IMG/VR virus record: IMGVR_UViG_3300020204_000143
Location: 1-40,793 of that record
Direction: 5' to 3' (one strand)
Length of the DNA stretch: 40,793 nucleotides
Origin: a virus
Shown: in pieces, positions 15,993 to 24,121 of the stretch
How the letters are laid out: each line of letters begins with the position of its first letter
Position numbering within the stretch: position 1 is the first letter of the stretch
Made by a program: the position numbers and the translations under genes
Notes under the pieces: model-generated
Databases searched by the model: none
Told to the model about the DNA's origin: nothing
The model's input: the letters and a program-made list of their open reading frames with translations, nothing else

Positions 15993-16256
15993 TTACTTTA
16001 AATTTTCATTTATTGCGTTAATATATGCTATTTTTGATGATACACCTGTGAATCTTTCAACTTCTTTACCATCTCTTTCAATGATTACCGTAGGTACTGA
16101 ACGTACACCATATTTAGTTGCTTCTTCATAAGCAATATCTACATCGTATTCTTCAAACTTTACATTTGAAAAATTACTCTTTATTTCATTCATTACGGGA
16201 GCCAATGCTCTACAAGGCCCACACCATACTGCCGAAAATTTCTTAACTGTTACCAT
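15993..16256 (-). CDS. Thioredoxin
   Basis: From the ATG at 16256 the protein has 87 residues: VKKFSAVWCGPCRALAPVM, so the active site WCGPC lies at 11-15, then the cis-proline loop GVRSVPTVII. A longer frame from 16286 adds ten residues lying inside the PhoH gene; the AAAGAAAGAAC stretch before the internal ATG supports the shorter form. Thioredoxin reduces the disulfide formed in class I ribonucleotide reductase each cycle. NrdA and NrdB lie nearby in the same run of genes, with only PhoH and a small ORF between, so this is likely the RNR reductant. The gene overlaps phoH by 14 bases. Confidence 0.9.
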   Translation of the reverse strand: MVTVKKFSAVWCGPCRALAPVMNEIKSNFSNVKFEEYDVDIAYEEATKYGVRSVPTVIIERDGKEVERFTGVSSKIAYINAINENLK

Positions 16257-16968
16257 TTGTTCTTTCTTTAAATTCATCGTATGCATCCAATAGGGAGTCT
16301 ACAACTGGATGTCGATGATTGGTTAATAATGTTTGCGAATCCATCTCTTTAATCTTTTTTGCTACTGATAAAAGAAATTTAAATCCACTATCTCCTTTAT
16401 ATTTTAAATCTACTTGCTGTGTATCACCACAAACAACCATTTTGCTTCTCAATCCCAAACGAGATGTAATCATTTCCATTTGGTCGTTTGTGCAGTTTTG
16501 TGCTTCATCTACGATGATAAAACTATCTAAGAATGTTCTACCTCTCATAAATGCAAGCGGTACAATTTCTACATATCCATCTTCCAATATCTTATCAATT
16601 TTATCTTTGTTATATAATTGATAGAAGTTAGAATATATTGGCTGCATCCACGGCTCCATTTTTTCACGAAGGTCACCAGGTAAAAATCCAATCTCTTCTT
16701 TACTTACAGTAGGACGAGTTATTATAATTTTTTGAACAGTCTTTTTAAATAACATATCCAATGCAACCTGACAAGCTAAAAGTGTTTTACCACTTCCTGC
16801 TTTACCACTTAATATTGTAATAGCGTTATTTAAAATCTTTTCTTTTGCTTCTTTTTGCTCTTCATTTAATTGAATTTGGAACTTAATAGGTCCTTTTGGT
16901 TTTTCAATTTTTTCTTCTCTAATTCTATCTGTCAACTCTTTGTGTTTTGCTGATTGATTTTCGCCCAT
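16243..16968 (-). CDS. phoH: PhoH-like P-loop ATPase
   Basis: A 241-residue PhoH-family ATPase. Walker A is GKAGSGKT (55-62), followed by TRPTVSKEEIGFLPGDLREK, a segment diagnostic of PhoH. Walker B is IIVDEAQNC, followed by MVVCGDTQQVDL. An extended charged N-terminus of about 30 residues precedes the core. PhoH is common in marine and gut phages; it is an RNA helicase-like ATPase of uncertain role, regulated by phosphate in some bacteria. It is followed by the thioredoxin with an overlap of 14 bases. Confidence 0.92.
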   Translation of the reverse strand: MGENQSAKHKELTDRIREEKIEKPKGPIKFQIQLNEEQKEAKEKILNNAITILSGKAGSGKTLLACQVALDMLFKKTVQKIIITRPTVSKEEIGFLPGDLREKMEPWMQPIYSNFYQLYNKDKIDKILEDGYVEIVPLAFMRGRTFLDSFIIVDEAQNCTNDQMEMITSRLGLRSKMVVCGDTQQVDLKYKGDSGFKFLLSVAKKIKEMDSQTLLTNHRHPVVDSLLDAYDEFKERTNGNS

Positions 16969-16983
16969 AAGATTTTTTTATGA

Positions 16984-17109
16984 CTATTTTCCTCTACCTG
17001 ATTTTTTGATTTGTGTTTGCTTTGGTACATTTTTGACAGGAACTGGCTTTGCTCCTTTAGTATTCAAAGGCTTTTTTTCGTTTTTGTTTCCAAAGAATTT
17101 ACTGCTCAT
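16984..17109 (-). CDS. Small, very basic protein, 41 residues
   Basis: The ATG at 17109 opens a 41-codon frame ending TAG at 16986-16984. It reads MSSKFFGNKNEKKPLNTK and ends KKSGRGK. Lysine, proline and asparagine dominate and no acidic patch is seen, so it is probably disordered and may bind nucleic acid. The frame fills the gap between nrdA and phoH and is preceded by an A-rich run like the other starts here. I know no homologue. Composition alone could arise by chance in a short frame. Confidence 0.55.
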   Translation of the reverse strand: MSSKFFGNKNEKKPLNTKGAKPVPVKNVPKQTQIKKSGRGK

Positions 17110-17123
17110 AGTTTTTTTTTAAA

Positions 17124-18902
17124 TTATCCATCACAACTTAAACATTCGGGATCCATTGCTTTTGCTGCAATATCTCCTCTTAATACGGATTCGGTTCTCA
17201 TATAGTAAAGTGTTTTCACGCCTTGCTTCCACGCCTCTAAATGAATCTGATTAATCCATTTTGGCTCTGCCGTAGCAGGAAATGCTAAATTTAATGAAAC
17301 TGCTTGGTCAATATATTGTTGTCTAATTCCAGCTTGTCTTACTAAATCTAATTGGTTGATTTCTTTAAATGTTTTAAATACATCTTTAATGGGAGTGCAA
17401 TTATGCTTTGGTTCGTTTTTAACTTCTTTACATTCCATTACTTTACCATCCACATAACACCATTCATCTAAGAAATCTAACCCTTGTACTGAACCACCAT
17501 CTACTAAAATTTGGTCCCATACTTCTTTTGTGTTTTTACCAACTTTACGAAGTACTCTTTCTAATTCAGGGTTTTTTCTAATGAAAGTTCCTTTAGATGT
17601 TTGTTCCGTAAATACGTTAGCTGCCCAAGGTTCAATACCACTACTTACATTGCCACTCAATTTAGAGTTTGATACCGTAGGTGCTACTGCTCTTAGGTGA
17701 GTATTTCTGAAACCACTTTCCTTACACCAAAGTGGTTCACCATATTCTTTTGCTAAATCTCTACTTGCTCTTTCAGATTCAATTTTAATTTGAGAGAAAA
17801 TTTTACGAGTTTCGAATTGTGCAGTCAACCCCTCAAATGGTACACCTCTTTGTTGTAAATATGTATGCCATCCCAATACACCCAGTCCCAATGCTCTACC
17901 TCTTTCTGCTGAACGTACTGCATTTTCAAACCCTTTCATATTCTTAGCTCTTTGCAAGAATTCTTCTAACACACCATCTAAGAATACCGTAGATGTATAA
18001 ACCAAATCAGTATCTTTCCACTCATCGTATTTTGCTAAGTTTAGGGAACTTAAACAACAAACGAATGAATGCTGCTCATCGGTATGTAAAACTATTTCAG
18101 AACAAATATTAGTCATATGAACTTTCAATCCGTTCTTCTTATACATTTCAGGATTGTGTTTGTTAACATTACCTTTAAACATAATATAAGGCTCGCCTGT
18201 AGCTTTTCTTTTCTGAAGTAACTTACCCCACTTTCTACGAGCTTCGGAGTCGCCTTCCTCCAATTTAGCCATAAATTTATCACTTATAACTACACATTGG
18301 TGCATATTAAGTGCTTGGCGATTTACATCTCCCTTTGGTTCTCTAACCTCTAAAAAATCATCGAAATCTTTGTGGTCTATTTTTATATTTACCGATGCTG
18401 CTCCTCTACGAACACTACCCTGATTTGTAGCGAGAATTGTTGAATCATATATTTTAATAAACGGAACTACACCGTCCGATGTACCATTCATTGTAATTTT
18501 AGTACCAGCTGGTCTAATCATATTAACACCAATACCAACACCACCACCATGCTTTGCTAACAACATTAATTCTAAATTCTTTGAACCAATTTCAAAGATA
18601 CTATCACCAACATCAATACCAAAACACGATATAGGTAGTCCTCTATCAGTACCAGTATTTGAAAGGACAGGCGTTGCTAAACACAACCATCCTTTCCAAA
18701 TATAATCAAAAAATTTTGTAGCCAATTGTGGTTTTTCTAATCTTTTTGCAACTGCAGTAGCTACTCTCCAATATGCATCTTTTGGCTTTTCTCCTGCCAA
18801 CAAATATCCTTTTGATATCGTTTTAACATAGATTTCTGTATTTCCCCACGATGGAAAATCTACATCTAATTCCCAGCCTAATTCTTCTCCGTAATTTTTC
18901 AT
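17124..18902 (-). CDS. nrdA: Class I ribonucleoside-diphosphate reductase, large subunit
   Basis: A 592-residue catalytic subunit. The redox cysteine is C93 in PISCFGI, the radical-site motif NICSE (265-269) supplies the catalytic C267, and C282/C283 lie in VCCLSSLNL, matching the second redox position. YYMRTESVL near 565-575 has the paired tyrosines of the radical path. The C-terminal swinging pair is C587/C590 (ECLSC). It lacks the N-terminal ATP-cone of the E. coli enzyme (761 residues), so overall activity may not be shut off by dATP. It reduces NDPs to dNDPs with NrdB, encoded nine bases upstream, and is re-reduced by thioredoxin. Confidence 0.95.
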   Translation of the reverse strand: MKNYGEELGWELDVDFPSWGNTEIYVKTISKGYLLAGEKPKDAYWRVATAVAKRLEKPQLATKFFDYIWKGWLCLATPVLSNTGTDRGLPISCFGIDVGDSIFEIGSKNLELMLLAKHGGGVGIGVNMIRPAGTKITMNGTSDGVVPFIKIYDSTILATNQGSVRRGAASVNIKIDHKDFDDFLEVREPKGDVNRQALNMHQCVVISDKFMAKLEEGDSEARRKWGKLLQKRKATGEPYIMFKGNVNKHNPEMYKKNGLKVHMTNICSEIVLHTDEQHSFVCCLSSLNLAKYDEWKDTDLVYTSTVFLDGVLEEFLQRAKNMKGFENAVRSAERGRALGLGVLGWHTYLQQRGVPFEGLTAQFETRKIFSQIKIESERASRDLAKEYGEPLWCKESGFRNTHLRAVAPTVSNSKLSGNVSSGIEPWAANVFTEQTSKGTFIRKNPELERVLRKVGKNTKEVWDQILVDGGSVQGLDFLDEWCYVDGKVMECKEVKNEPKHNCTPIKDVFKTFKEINQLDLVRQAGIRQQYIDQAVSLNLAFPATAEPKWINQIHLEAWKQGVKTLYYMRTESVLRGDIAAKAMDPECLSCDG

Positions 18903-18911
18903 AACTTTAAT

Positions 18912-19925
18912 TTAAAATATATCATCCCAATTTTCACCTTCTCCTGCTTTTGAATAATCAGTTGGTCTGATTGCGAAGAAGTCGGTATGTGTTACACCGC
19001 CTGTAAGATGATAAAACCAATCTAATTCGGCTGCTTTGTTTTCATTGTATTCAAAATAATCATCACCACCTTTCATTGGATTATAACCTAATTCTGCTAA
19101 CTTTTCATTTATTCTTTTTGTAATGAATTCTTTTAAATCATCTGCTTTTAGATTTTCTAAATCACCCATTTCAAAAATCTTATCAATAAATTTATGTTCT
19201 AAATCTCTAATGATTTCTGCTGCCTTGTAGATATCTTCTTTTGCTTCTTCTAATAATTCAGGAAATTCTTCACACATATGTCTGAATAATTGACAACCCA
19301 TTTTAGAGTGAAGTGATTCATCTCTAACACTCCACTTCATTTGTTGTCCAATTCCTTTTAATAGGTTTCTCATTTGAAAACTATAAAGAACTGCAAATGA
19401 TGAATATAATGCTACACCTTCCGCAAATGCCGAAAAGATAGCAAGTGAACGAGCAACTTCAACTCTAGCCTTATGATTCTTTTGTAAATCTTTAGGAGTC
19501 CAATCAGCAGTAGTATTAGTTAATAATTCAAATCTTTCCTTCATTGTTTCATCGTGAAGGAATCCTTCGAAATCATCCAACCCTAATGTTTCATTTAGGT
19601 ATGAATATGCTACTGAATGTATTGTTTCTTGCGAACCAAATGCCATTGCCATTTGTCTAATCTCATGCTTTGGAAACCATTTAGTAACCATACCTGTCCA
19701 ATAATCTGATACTGCGCATTCGGTTTGAGCAAATCCTAAAAGAATATTACCAACTAAATGTTTTTCCTCTTTTGATAAATTCTCATTCCAATCCTTAACA
19801 TCTCCCTGCATTGGGATTTCGGTATGTAACCAAAAAGCCTGCATCTGCTTTAACCATCCATCCGTATAATATTCTGGATACTCAAACGGCTTGAATGGGA
19901 TTCTTTCTGTAAATAATTTACTCAT
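18912..19925 (-). CDS. nrdB: Class I ribonucleotide reductase, small (radical) subunit
   Basis: A 337-residue ferritin-like diiron protein. Metal ligands are E69 (QTECA), E100 and H103 (QETIHS), E169 (FAEGV), E203 and H206 (RDESLHS). The radical tyrosine is Y107, four residues after H103. E69 stands where E. coli NrdB has D84, a change also seen in some radical-variant R2 proteins, but here the tyrosine is kept. The protein generates the radical used by NrdA. A TTTG with an AATTTGG flank lies 46 bases upstream of the ATG, but no good -7 box accompanies it. Confidence 0.95.
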   Translation of the reverse strand: MSKLFTERIPFKPFEYPEYYTDGWLKQMQAFWLHTEIPMQGDVKDWNENLSKEEKHLVGNILLGFAQTECAVSDYWTGMVTKWFPKHEIRQMAMAFGSQETIHSVAYSYLNETLGLDDFEGFLHDETMKERFELLTNTTADWTPKDLQKNHKARVEVARSLAIFSAFAEGVALYSSFAVLYSFQMRNLLKGIGQQMKWSVRDESLHSKMGCQLFRHMCEEFPELLEEAKEDIYKAAEIIRDLEHKFIDKIFEMGDLENLKADDLKEFITKRINEKLAELGYNPMKGGDDYFEYNENKAAELDWFYHLTGGVTHTDFFAIRPTDYSKAGEGENWDDIF

Positions 19926-20023
19926 TTTATAATTCTATTTCTTCTGAAGTGTAAGTATAACTATACGTCCCAAATTAAAATTTCCCTTTTTCTTTAGAAA
20001 ATTTTATATGACTTTTCGTCAGT
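19926..20023 (-). promoter_or_regulatory. Gap upstream of nrdB, probable regulatory region
   Basis: This 98-base gap is one of the longest in the window. It holds an AATTTGG element (TTTG at 19974-19971) like the -33 region of the strong promoters, then a GTATA-GT-TATAC dyad. No TAnnTTTG box is found at 17-23 bases, only TACACTTC as a poor match. It may be a promoter of a different class, or one that needs an activator. Confidence 0.35.
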
Positions 20024-21382
20024 TTATCCCATATTATCCACATATTTTTTATGTAATAATTTCTTCTCTAAATTTTCTCCGTTTTTAGATTCTTTTTGTG
20101 CGATTATACCATCTGCCGATGTTGCTGCAAATACATCCATAACTCCGTGAAAAGTATCAATCTTTGCCGGAAATGTCATACCATCAGGTCCGAATCTATT
20201 CTTTACAATATGGATACGGCCTGTGTTGGATAACTTATCCTTTGTCTTTCTACTAACACTCATAATAAAGTCAGCCGTTTGTACTTTTTTATAAGAATCA
20301 CCAACCGAATCGGCTTGTATAACTTCGTGGTCAATAGCTGCTCTATTTGTTTGTGTGGCTGTCCAAATTGGAATACCTGTTTCACCGCTCAATCCTCTAA
20401 GTTCTTCATAGATACCACCTAATTCGGCATATAAACCATCTCTACCTCTATCGGAAGATTTTAACAAATCGGCATAATCTATGATAATTAAATCGGGACG
20501 ATATCCCATTGTTTTTAACTTCTCAATATGAGCTGATAGAGTTTTTGCTGATGCGATTTGTGGTGGGTAATATTTAATACGAACTCTACCTCGTGTATTT
20601 TTAATCTTACGAATAATTTCATCCTTCTTTTGTTTGTGTTCCGATGTTTGAATACCCGTGAGGATTGTAGTATATCTCTGTCCAACGTATGATTCAGATA
20701 ATTCCAAAGTATAATGTAAAACATTCATACCCTTTTGAACTGCTGAACAAGCTATCTTAGATAAGAACCAACTCTTACCAATACCTGATGGTGCCATTAC
20801 AACTCCTAATTCGCCTGGTCCTAATCCACCATCCATTAATTCATCGATAACACTCCAACCAGTAGAAACTGAATTACGTTTTACCTCCTCCATAATAGAT
20901 TCAAATTCAGTAATGTAATCTAATCCCAAATCATTTTCAACGCCAACTTTAGATGCGGCGGTCATCGTATCTATGATTTTATCATATTGGCCTGCTTTGA
21001 GTAATTCTACTGATTTTAAAAGTGCATCTTTTACTTTTTGGTTTTTAGCAAATGTTAGATATTCTTTTTTAACGTATTGTAAATCTTCTGAACCAATCTG
21101 TAAATATACACTCTTTAATTGCTCAATTGTGGTTTGCTTTAGAATTTTATCCTCAATATCTCCAACTTTAATTTTAAACACTTCCATTGTAGGAACTGCT
21201 TTATATTCGTTGAAATAGGACAATATTTCTCCAACAATCCATTTATTGGCTTCTGATTCAAAGAATGTTGGTTTGGTGATTTCGTTTACTTGTTCTAAAA
21301 ACTTAACATCCGTTATAAGTGAAGCAACAACTTTGGATTGATACGATTGACCATATTTTACCAATGTATCTACTGCTTCCAT
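20024..21382 (-). CDS. 41: Replicative DNA helicase, T4 gp41/DnaB-like
   Basis: A 452-residue hexameric helicase. The N-terminal 150 residues are helical, as in DnaB/gp41. The RecA-like core starts with STGWSVIDELMDGGLGPGELG, Walker A is APSGIGKS (197-204), Walker B is LIIIDYADLL (near 300), and the arginine-rich end VKNRFGPDG matches motif H4. Length is close to T4 gp41 (475). It unwinds the fork 5'-to-3' ahead of the gp43-type polymerase. No gp61-type primase gene is in the window. The start abuts the small 75-residue gene with a one-base overlap. Confidence 0.92.
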   Translation of the reverse strand: MEAVDTLVKYGQSYQSKVVASLITDVKFLEQVNEITKPTFFESEANKWIVGEILSYFNEYKAVPTMEVFKIKVGDIEDKILKQTTIEQLKSVYLQIGSEDLQYVKKEYLTFAKNQKVKDALLKSVELLKAGQYDKIIDTMTAASKVGVENDLGLDYITEFESIMEEVKRNSVSTGWSVIDELMDGGLGPGELGVVMAPSGIGKSWFLSKIACSAVQKGMNVLHYTLELSESYVGQRYTTILTGIQTSEHKQKKDEIIRKIKNTRGRVRIKYYPPQIASAKTLSAHIEKLKTMGYRPDLIIIDYADLLKSSDRGRDGLYAELGGIYEELRGLSGETGIPIWTATQTNRAAIDHEVIQADSVGDSYKKVQTADFIMSVSRKTKDKLSNTGRIHIVKNRFGPDGMTFPAKIDTFHGVMDVFAATSADGIIAQKESKNGENLEKKLLHKKYVDNMG

Positions 21383-21609
21383 TATGCTGATTGTTTTTCT
21401 TTAAGTTTTCTATTTTTTTCTTGCTTTTTAGCTTGAGTTTCTGCTTTCTTTTCCGCTTCTATTTCTTGCTTTTCAGTTTTAACATCTCTAACCTTTTGTT
21501 TCCATTCGGATTTAGAAATGTATCCCCATGTGTTACCAGCCATTTGGTAAGCCTGATTATCATCCACTCTGATAATAGTTCCTGTGTTTTTGTTTTTAAG
21601 ACACTTCAT
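21382..21609 (-). CDS. Small hypothetical protein with charged coiled-coil tail
   Basis: A 75-residue protein. Residues 1-38 look like a small compact domain (TGTIIRVDDNQAYQMAG, then WGYISKSEWKQ). Residues 39-75 form a Lys/Glu-rich helix, probably a coiled coil. I recognise no family. It lies between groES and the helicase and shares one base with the helicase start, so it may help the replisome, but that is position only. It is one of the few genes here with a full Shine-Dalgarno sequence. Confidence 0.7.
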   Translation of the reverse strand: MKCLKNKNTGTIIRVDDNQAYQMAGNTWGYISKSEWKQKVRDVKTEKQEIEAEKKAETQAKKQEKNRKLKEKQSA

Positions 21610-21615
21610 TGTTAA

Positions 21616-21620
21616 CCTCC
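21616..21620 (-). promoter_or_regulatory. Shine-Dalgarno site GGAGG
   Basis: GGAGG lies six bases before the ATG at 21609. Most other starts in the window have only A-rich leaders, as usual in Bacteroidetes, so this strong site stands out and may raise expression of the small gene. Confidence 0.7.
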
Positions 21621-21633
21621 ATGTTTTTATTTG

Positions 21634-21948
21634 TTATCTAATAACCATTAATAATTCTGATTCTCTTAATAAGATGTATTTATTTCCACCTACTTTAATT
21701 TCAACTCCTTGATGGTATGGTGGTAAAATTACTTCATCACCTACTTTTACTGTCATTGGAATTGAAATGCCGGCTTGAGTGTACAACCCATCACCAACTG
21801 ATTCTACTTTTGCTCTTTTTACATCTTCGGATTTTACACTATCTGGAATAATGATACCACCGGCAGTTTTAGATGCTACTTCTTCTAATTCACTCAATAG
21901 GACTCTATCTCCTAATGGTTTTACTAATTTGTCTGCTATTTTTGCCAT
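21634..21948 (-). CDS. GroES-type co-chaperonin
   Basis: From the ATG at 21948 the protein has 104 residues; a longer frame from 22008 would overlap the FEN gene and adds nothing like GroES. The family pattern is clear: KPLGDRVLLSELEE, then a mobile loop ASKTAGGIIIPDS, then KVGDEVILPPYHQGVEIKVGGNKYILLRESELLMVI. The mobile-loop IIIP contacts GroEL. As with T4 gp31, it probably replaces host GroES to fold the major capsid protein. No GroEL gene is in the window. Unlike gp31, it looks like an ordinary bacterial GroES. Confidence 0.93.
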   Translation of the reverse strand: MAKIADKLVKPLGDRVLLSELEEVASKTAGGIIIPDSVKSEDVKRAKVESVGDGLYTQAGISIPMTVKVGDEVILPPYHQGVEIKVGGNKYILLRESELLMVIR

Positions 21949-21958
21949 AACTTTTTTT

Positions 21959-23011
21959 TTAAAATTTTGATAAATGTGAAAATGTTGATTGTAACCAATC
22001 CAATACATTTGGGAATGAGTCTAACATACGATGTTTTAATCCTAATTTAAGAAACTCTTGCTTCTCAAACTTTGTTATTGGTTCATCGTATCTATCCATA
22101 ATTTTCATTCTAAGGTTTCCGCTGAACTCTGGTTCAGATAATTGCATCAATTTACGATTTCTTTCGCAGATTTCCAAATTATTAAGAAATAATTCATGTG
22201 CTTTTACTTTTTTATCTAAACCGTTTATATACTCAACCATTGTTTCGGTTGTATGTATCTTTTCTTCAGTAAGTATTGGAAAGGCTTTTATGATTGTTTT
22301 TGCGCCTAATCCATTAATACCTTCAATATTATCAGATTTATCGCCATCAATCATTCTGAAATTAATAAAATTGTGTGGGTGAAATCCATATTCTTCTACA
22401 ACTTCGTTTATATTATAAACTTTCTTTTTAGTTGGAGAATATACAGATACATCTTTATTTACTAATTGTAAAAAATCTTTATCGGAACTCATAATAATAA
22501 CCTTTTCATCTTCTTGTCTGAGTTGAGTTACCACATATCCAATAACATCATCGGCCTCAATACCATCGTAAACCATTAAGGTTACGGGTAGGGCTGTTAA
22601 TAGTTCGGCTAAACCAACCATCTGCCTTCTCATCGATATCTGCTCATCTTCGGGATTCATATCCACAGTGATAGCACGATTAAGGCGGATTTTGTTTTTA
22701 GCTCTATCAGCTTTATAACCTCCGTAAATTTTTTTTCTACTTTCCGCTCCGCCCTTACCATCAAATACAATGATACATCGGGTCGGATTTAAAGTACGAA
22801 TAGCATAACCGATACTTTTTAAAGTACCGACTATGCCTCCGATATGGTCACCATTATCGTTTAGATTTGGTGCGGTTGACCAAGAACGAATGAAGGTATT
22901 AAGACCATCAATAATTAGGGTTTTGGAATTCTTTTGTAAATTGCCAAAACTCTTATGTTCTTCATCTATTTGTTTTAGTATATCTAAATACTTCTTATTA
23001 ATCTGACTCAT
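21959..23011 (-). CDS. rnh: 5'-3' exonuclease/flap endonuclease, T4 RNase H-like
   Basis: A 350-residue FEN-family nuclease with a PIN-like core. Metal-binding acids occur in LIIDGLNTFIR (28-38), IVFDGKGGAESRKKIYGGYK, GIEADDVIGYV, and MSSDKDFLQLV. The helix-3-turn-helix segment MIDGDKSDNIEGINGLGAKTI binds double-stranded DNA with a metal or K+ ion. T4 RNase H removes RNA primers and flaps from Okazaki fragments. The start overlaps the uvsX-like gene by 14 bases, within a recombination/replication operon. Confidence 0.92.
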   Translation of the reverse strand: MSQINKKYLDILKQIDEEHKSFGNLQKNSKTLIIDGLNTFIRSWSTAPNLNDNGDHIGGIVGTLKSIGYAIRTLNPTRCIIVFDGKGGAESRKKIYGGYKADRAKNKIRLNRAITVDMNPEDEQISMRRQMVGLAELLTALPVTLMVYDGIEADDVIGYVVTQLRQEDEKVIIMSSDKDFLQLVNKDVSVYSPTKKKVYNINEVVEEYGFHPHNFINFRMIDGDKSDNIEGINGLGAKTIIKAFPILTEEKIHTTETMVEYINGLDKKVKAHELFLNNLEICERNRKLMQLSEPEFSGNLRMKIMDRYDEPITKFEKQEFLKLGLKHRMLDSFPNVLDWLQSTFSHLSKF

Positions 23012-24107
23012 TTGCTACATCCGTTGTTTCATCAACTTCCTCTGAAGCGGAATTTGTTTTATATTGTAGAATACATACCTCACATATCTTACGATAAATT
23101 TGGTCTTTTAAATCTTCGTTTTTAAGGATATCTGGAAAATCTTTAGATTGGAATTTAATAACTTCGCCAGTATCAGTGTCGATATATTCATACCAAGCAC
23201 CACCTTGCTTTACCAATTTATTATCTTTCATAACTCCTAACCAAGAACCATAATTATCAATACCTCTATCAAAGAAGATATTAAAATCTGCGTGTCTCAA
23301 TGGTGGTCCTAAACGATTTTTAATAACTTGTGCTCTTACTTTAATACCAACAATCTTATCACCTACTTTTAGTTGTCCCATAGATTTCAAACGGAATCTA
23401 ACAGAAGCATGAAATGCTAATGCTTTACCGCCCGATGTTGTCCAAGGGTCACTAAATGCCATTGCGTTCATCTTTTGACGAAGTTGGTTAGTAAACACTA
23501 AACAAATGTTTTGTCTACCAATCATATTCGTAATCTTTCTCATCGCTTTGGAAATAATGATTGCTTTATCAGTTGCATAACCATCTTTATCGTAATCAGC
23601 TTCTAACTCTTTCTTTGTAGATGCTGCTGCTACTGAATCTACTACGATAGTTACCAGTTTATTCTTATCGCCTGTTCTAACTTTCTCAATGATTGTTTCA
23701 CAAGCTTCAAAAATACCTTCAACCGTATCTACTGAAACGTATAGTAATTTTGAAATATCAACACCAATTGCTTCCAAAAACTCCCTATTAACGGCAGTTT
23801 CGGTATCAATCAATACGGCTACTCCACCTTTCTTTTGTGTTTCAGCTAACAGATGGGCGGAGAGCAGAGATTTTCCACTCTGCTCTAAGCCCGTAATTTC
23901 TGCTATACGGCCAACTGGCAAACCACCATAAGGTCTATTAGAAACTGCTACATCTAAAAGAGCGTTACCCGTAGATACCCAATCTTTTACGTTAGTGGGA
24001 GCATCGCCTCCACCATCCGTAAGGAAGTATGCAATTCTACCATCCTTATTTTGTTTGTTTAATGAATCAGCGAGGATGCTCGCTAAGTCCTCTTGTACTT
24101 TGGCCAT
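22998..24107 (-). CDS. uvsX: RecA/UvsX recombinase
   Basis: A 369-residue strand-exchange ATPase. Walker A is GLEQSGKS (73-80), in which the usual GPExSGKT proline is replaced. Walker B is VTIVVDSVAA (about 150-159). L1/L2-type loops follow (MIGRQNICLVFTNQLRQKM, then DPWTTSGGKALAFHASVRFRL). The GGKAL-F-AS-R sequence is a RecA landmark, so it is nearer to bacterial RecA in the loops than is T4 UvsX. It would load on gp32-type ssDNA and drive recombination-dependent replication. The C-terminus is acidic, as in RecA. Confidence 0.93.
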   Translation of the reverse strand: MAKVQEDLASILADSLNKQNKDGRIAYFLTDGGGDAPTNVKDWVSTGNALLDVAVSNRPYGGLPVGRIAEITGLEQSGKSLLSAHLLAETQKKGGVAVLIDTETAVNREFLEAIGVDISKLLYVSVDTVEGIFEACETIIEKVRTGDKNKLVTIVVDSVAAASTKKELEADYDKDGYATDKAIIISKAMRKITNMIGRQNICLVFTNQLRQKMNAMAFSDPWTTSGGKALAFHASVRFRLKSMGQLKVGDKIVGIKVRAQVIKNRLGPPLRHADFNIFFDRGIDNYGSWLGVMKDNKLVKQGGAWYEYIDTDTGEVIKFQSKDFPDILKNEDLKDQIYRKICEVCILQYKTNSASEEVDETTDVANESD

Positions 24108-24121
24108 AATGTAACCTATTA

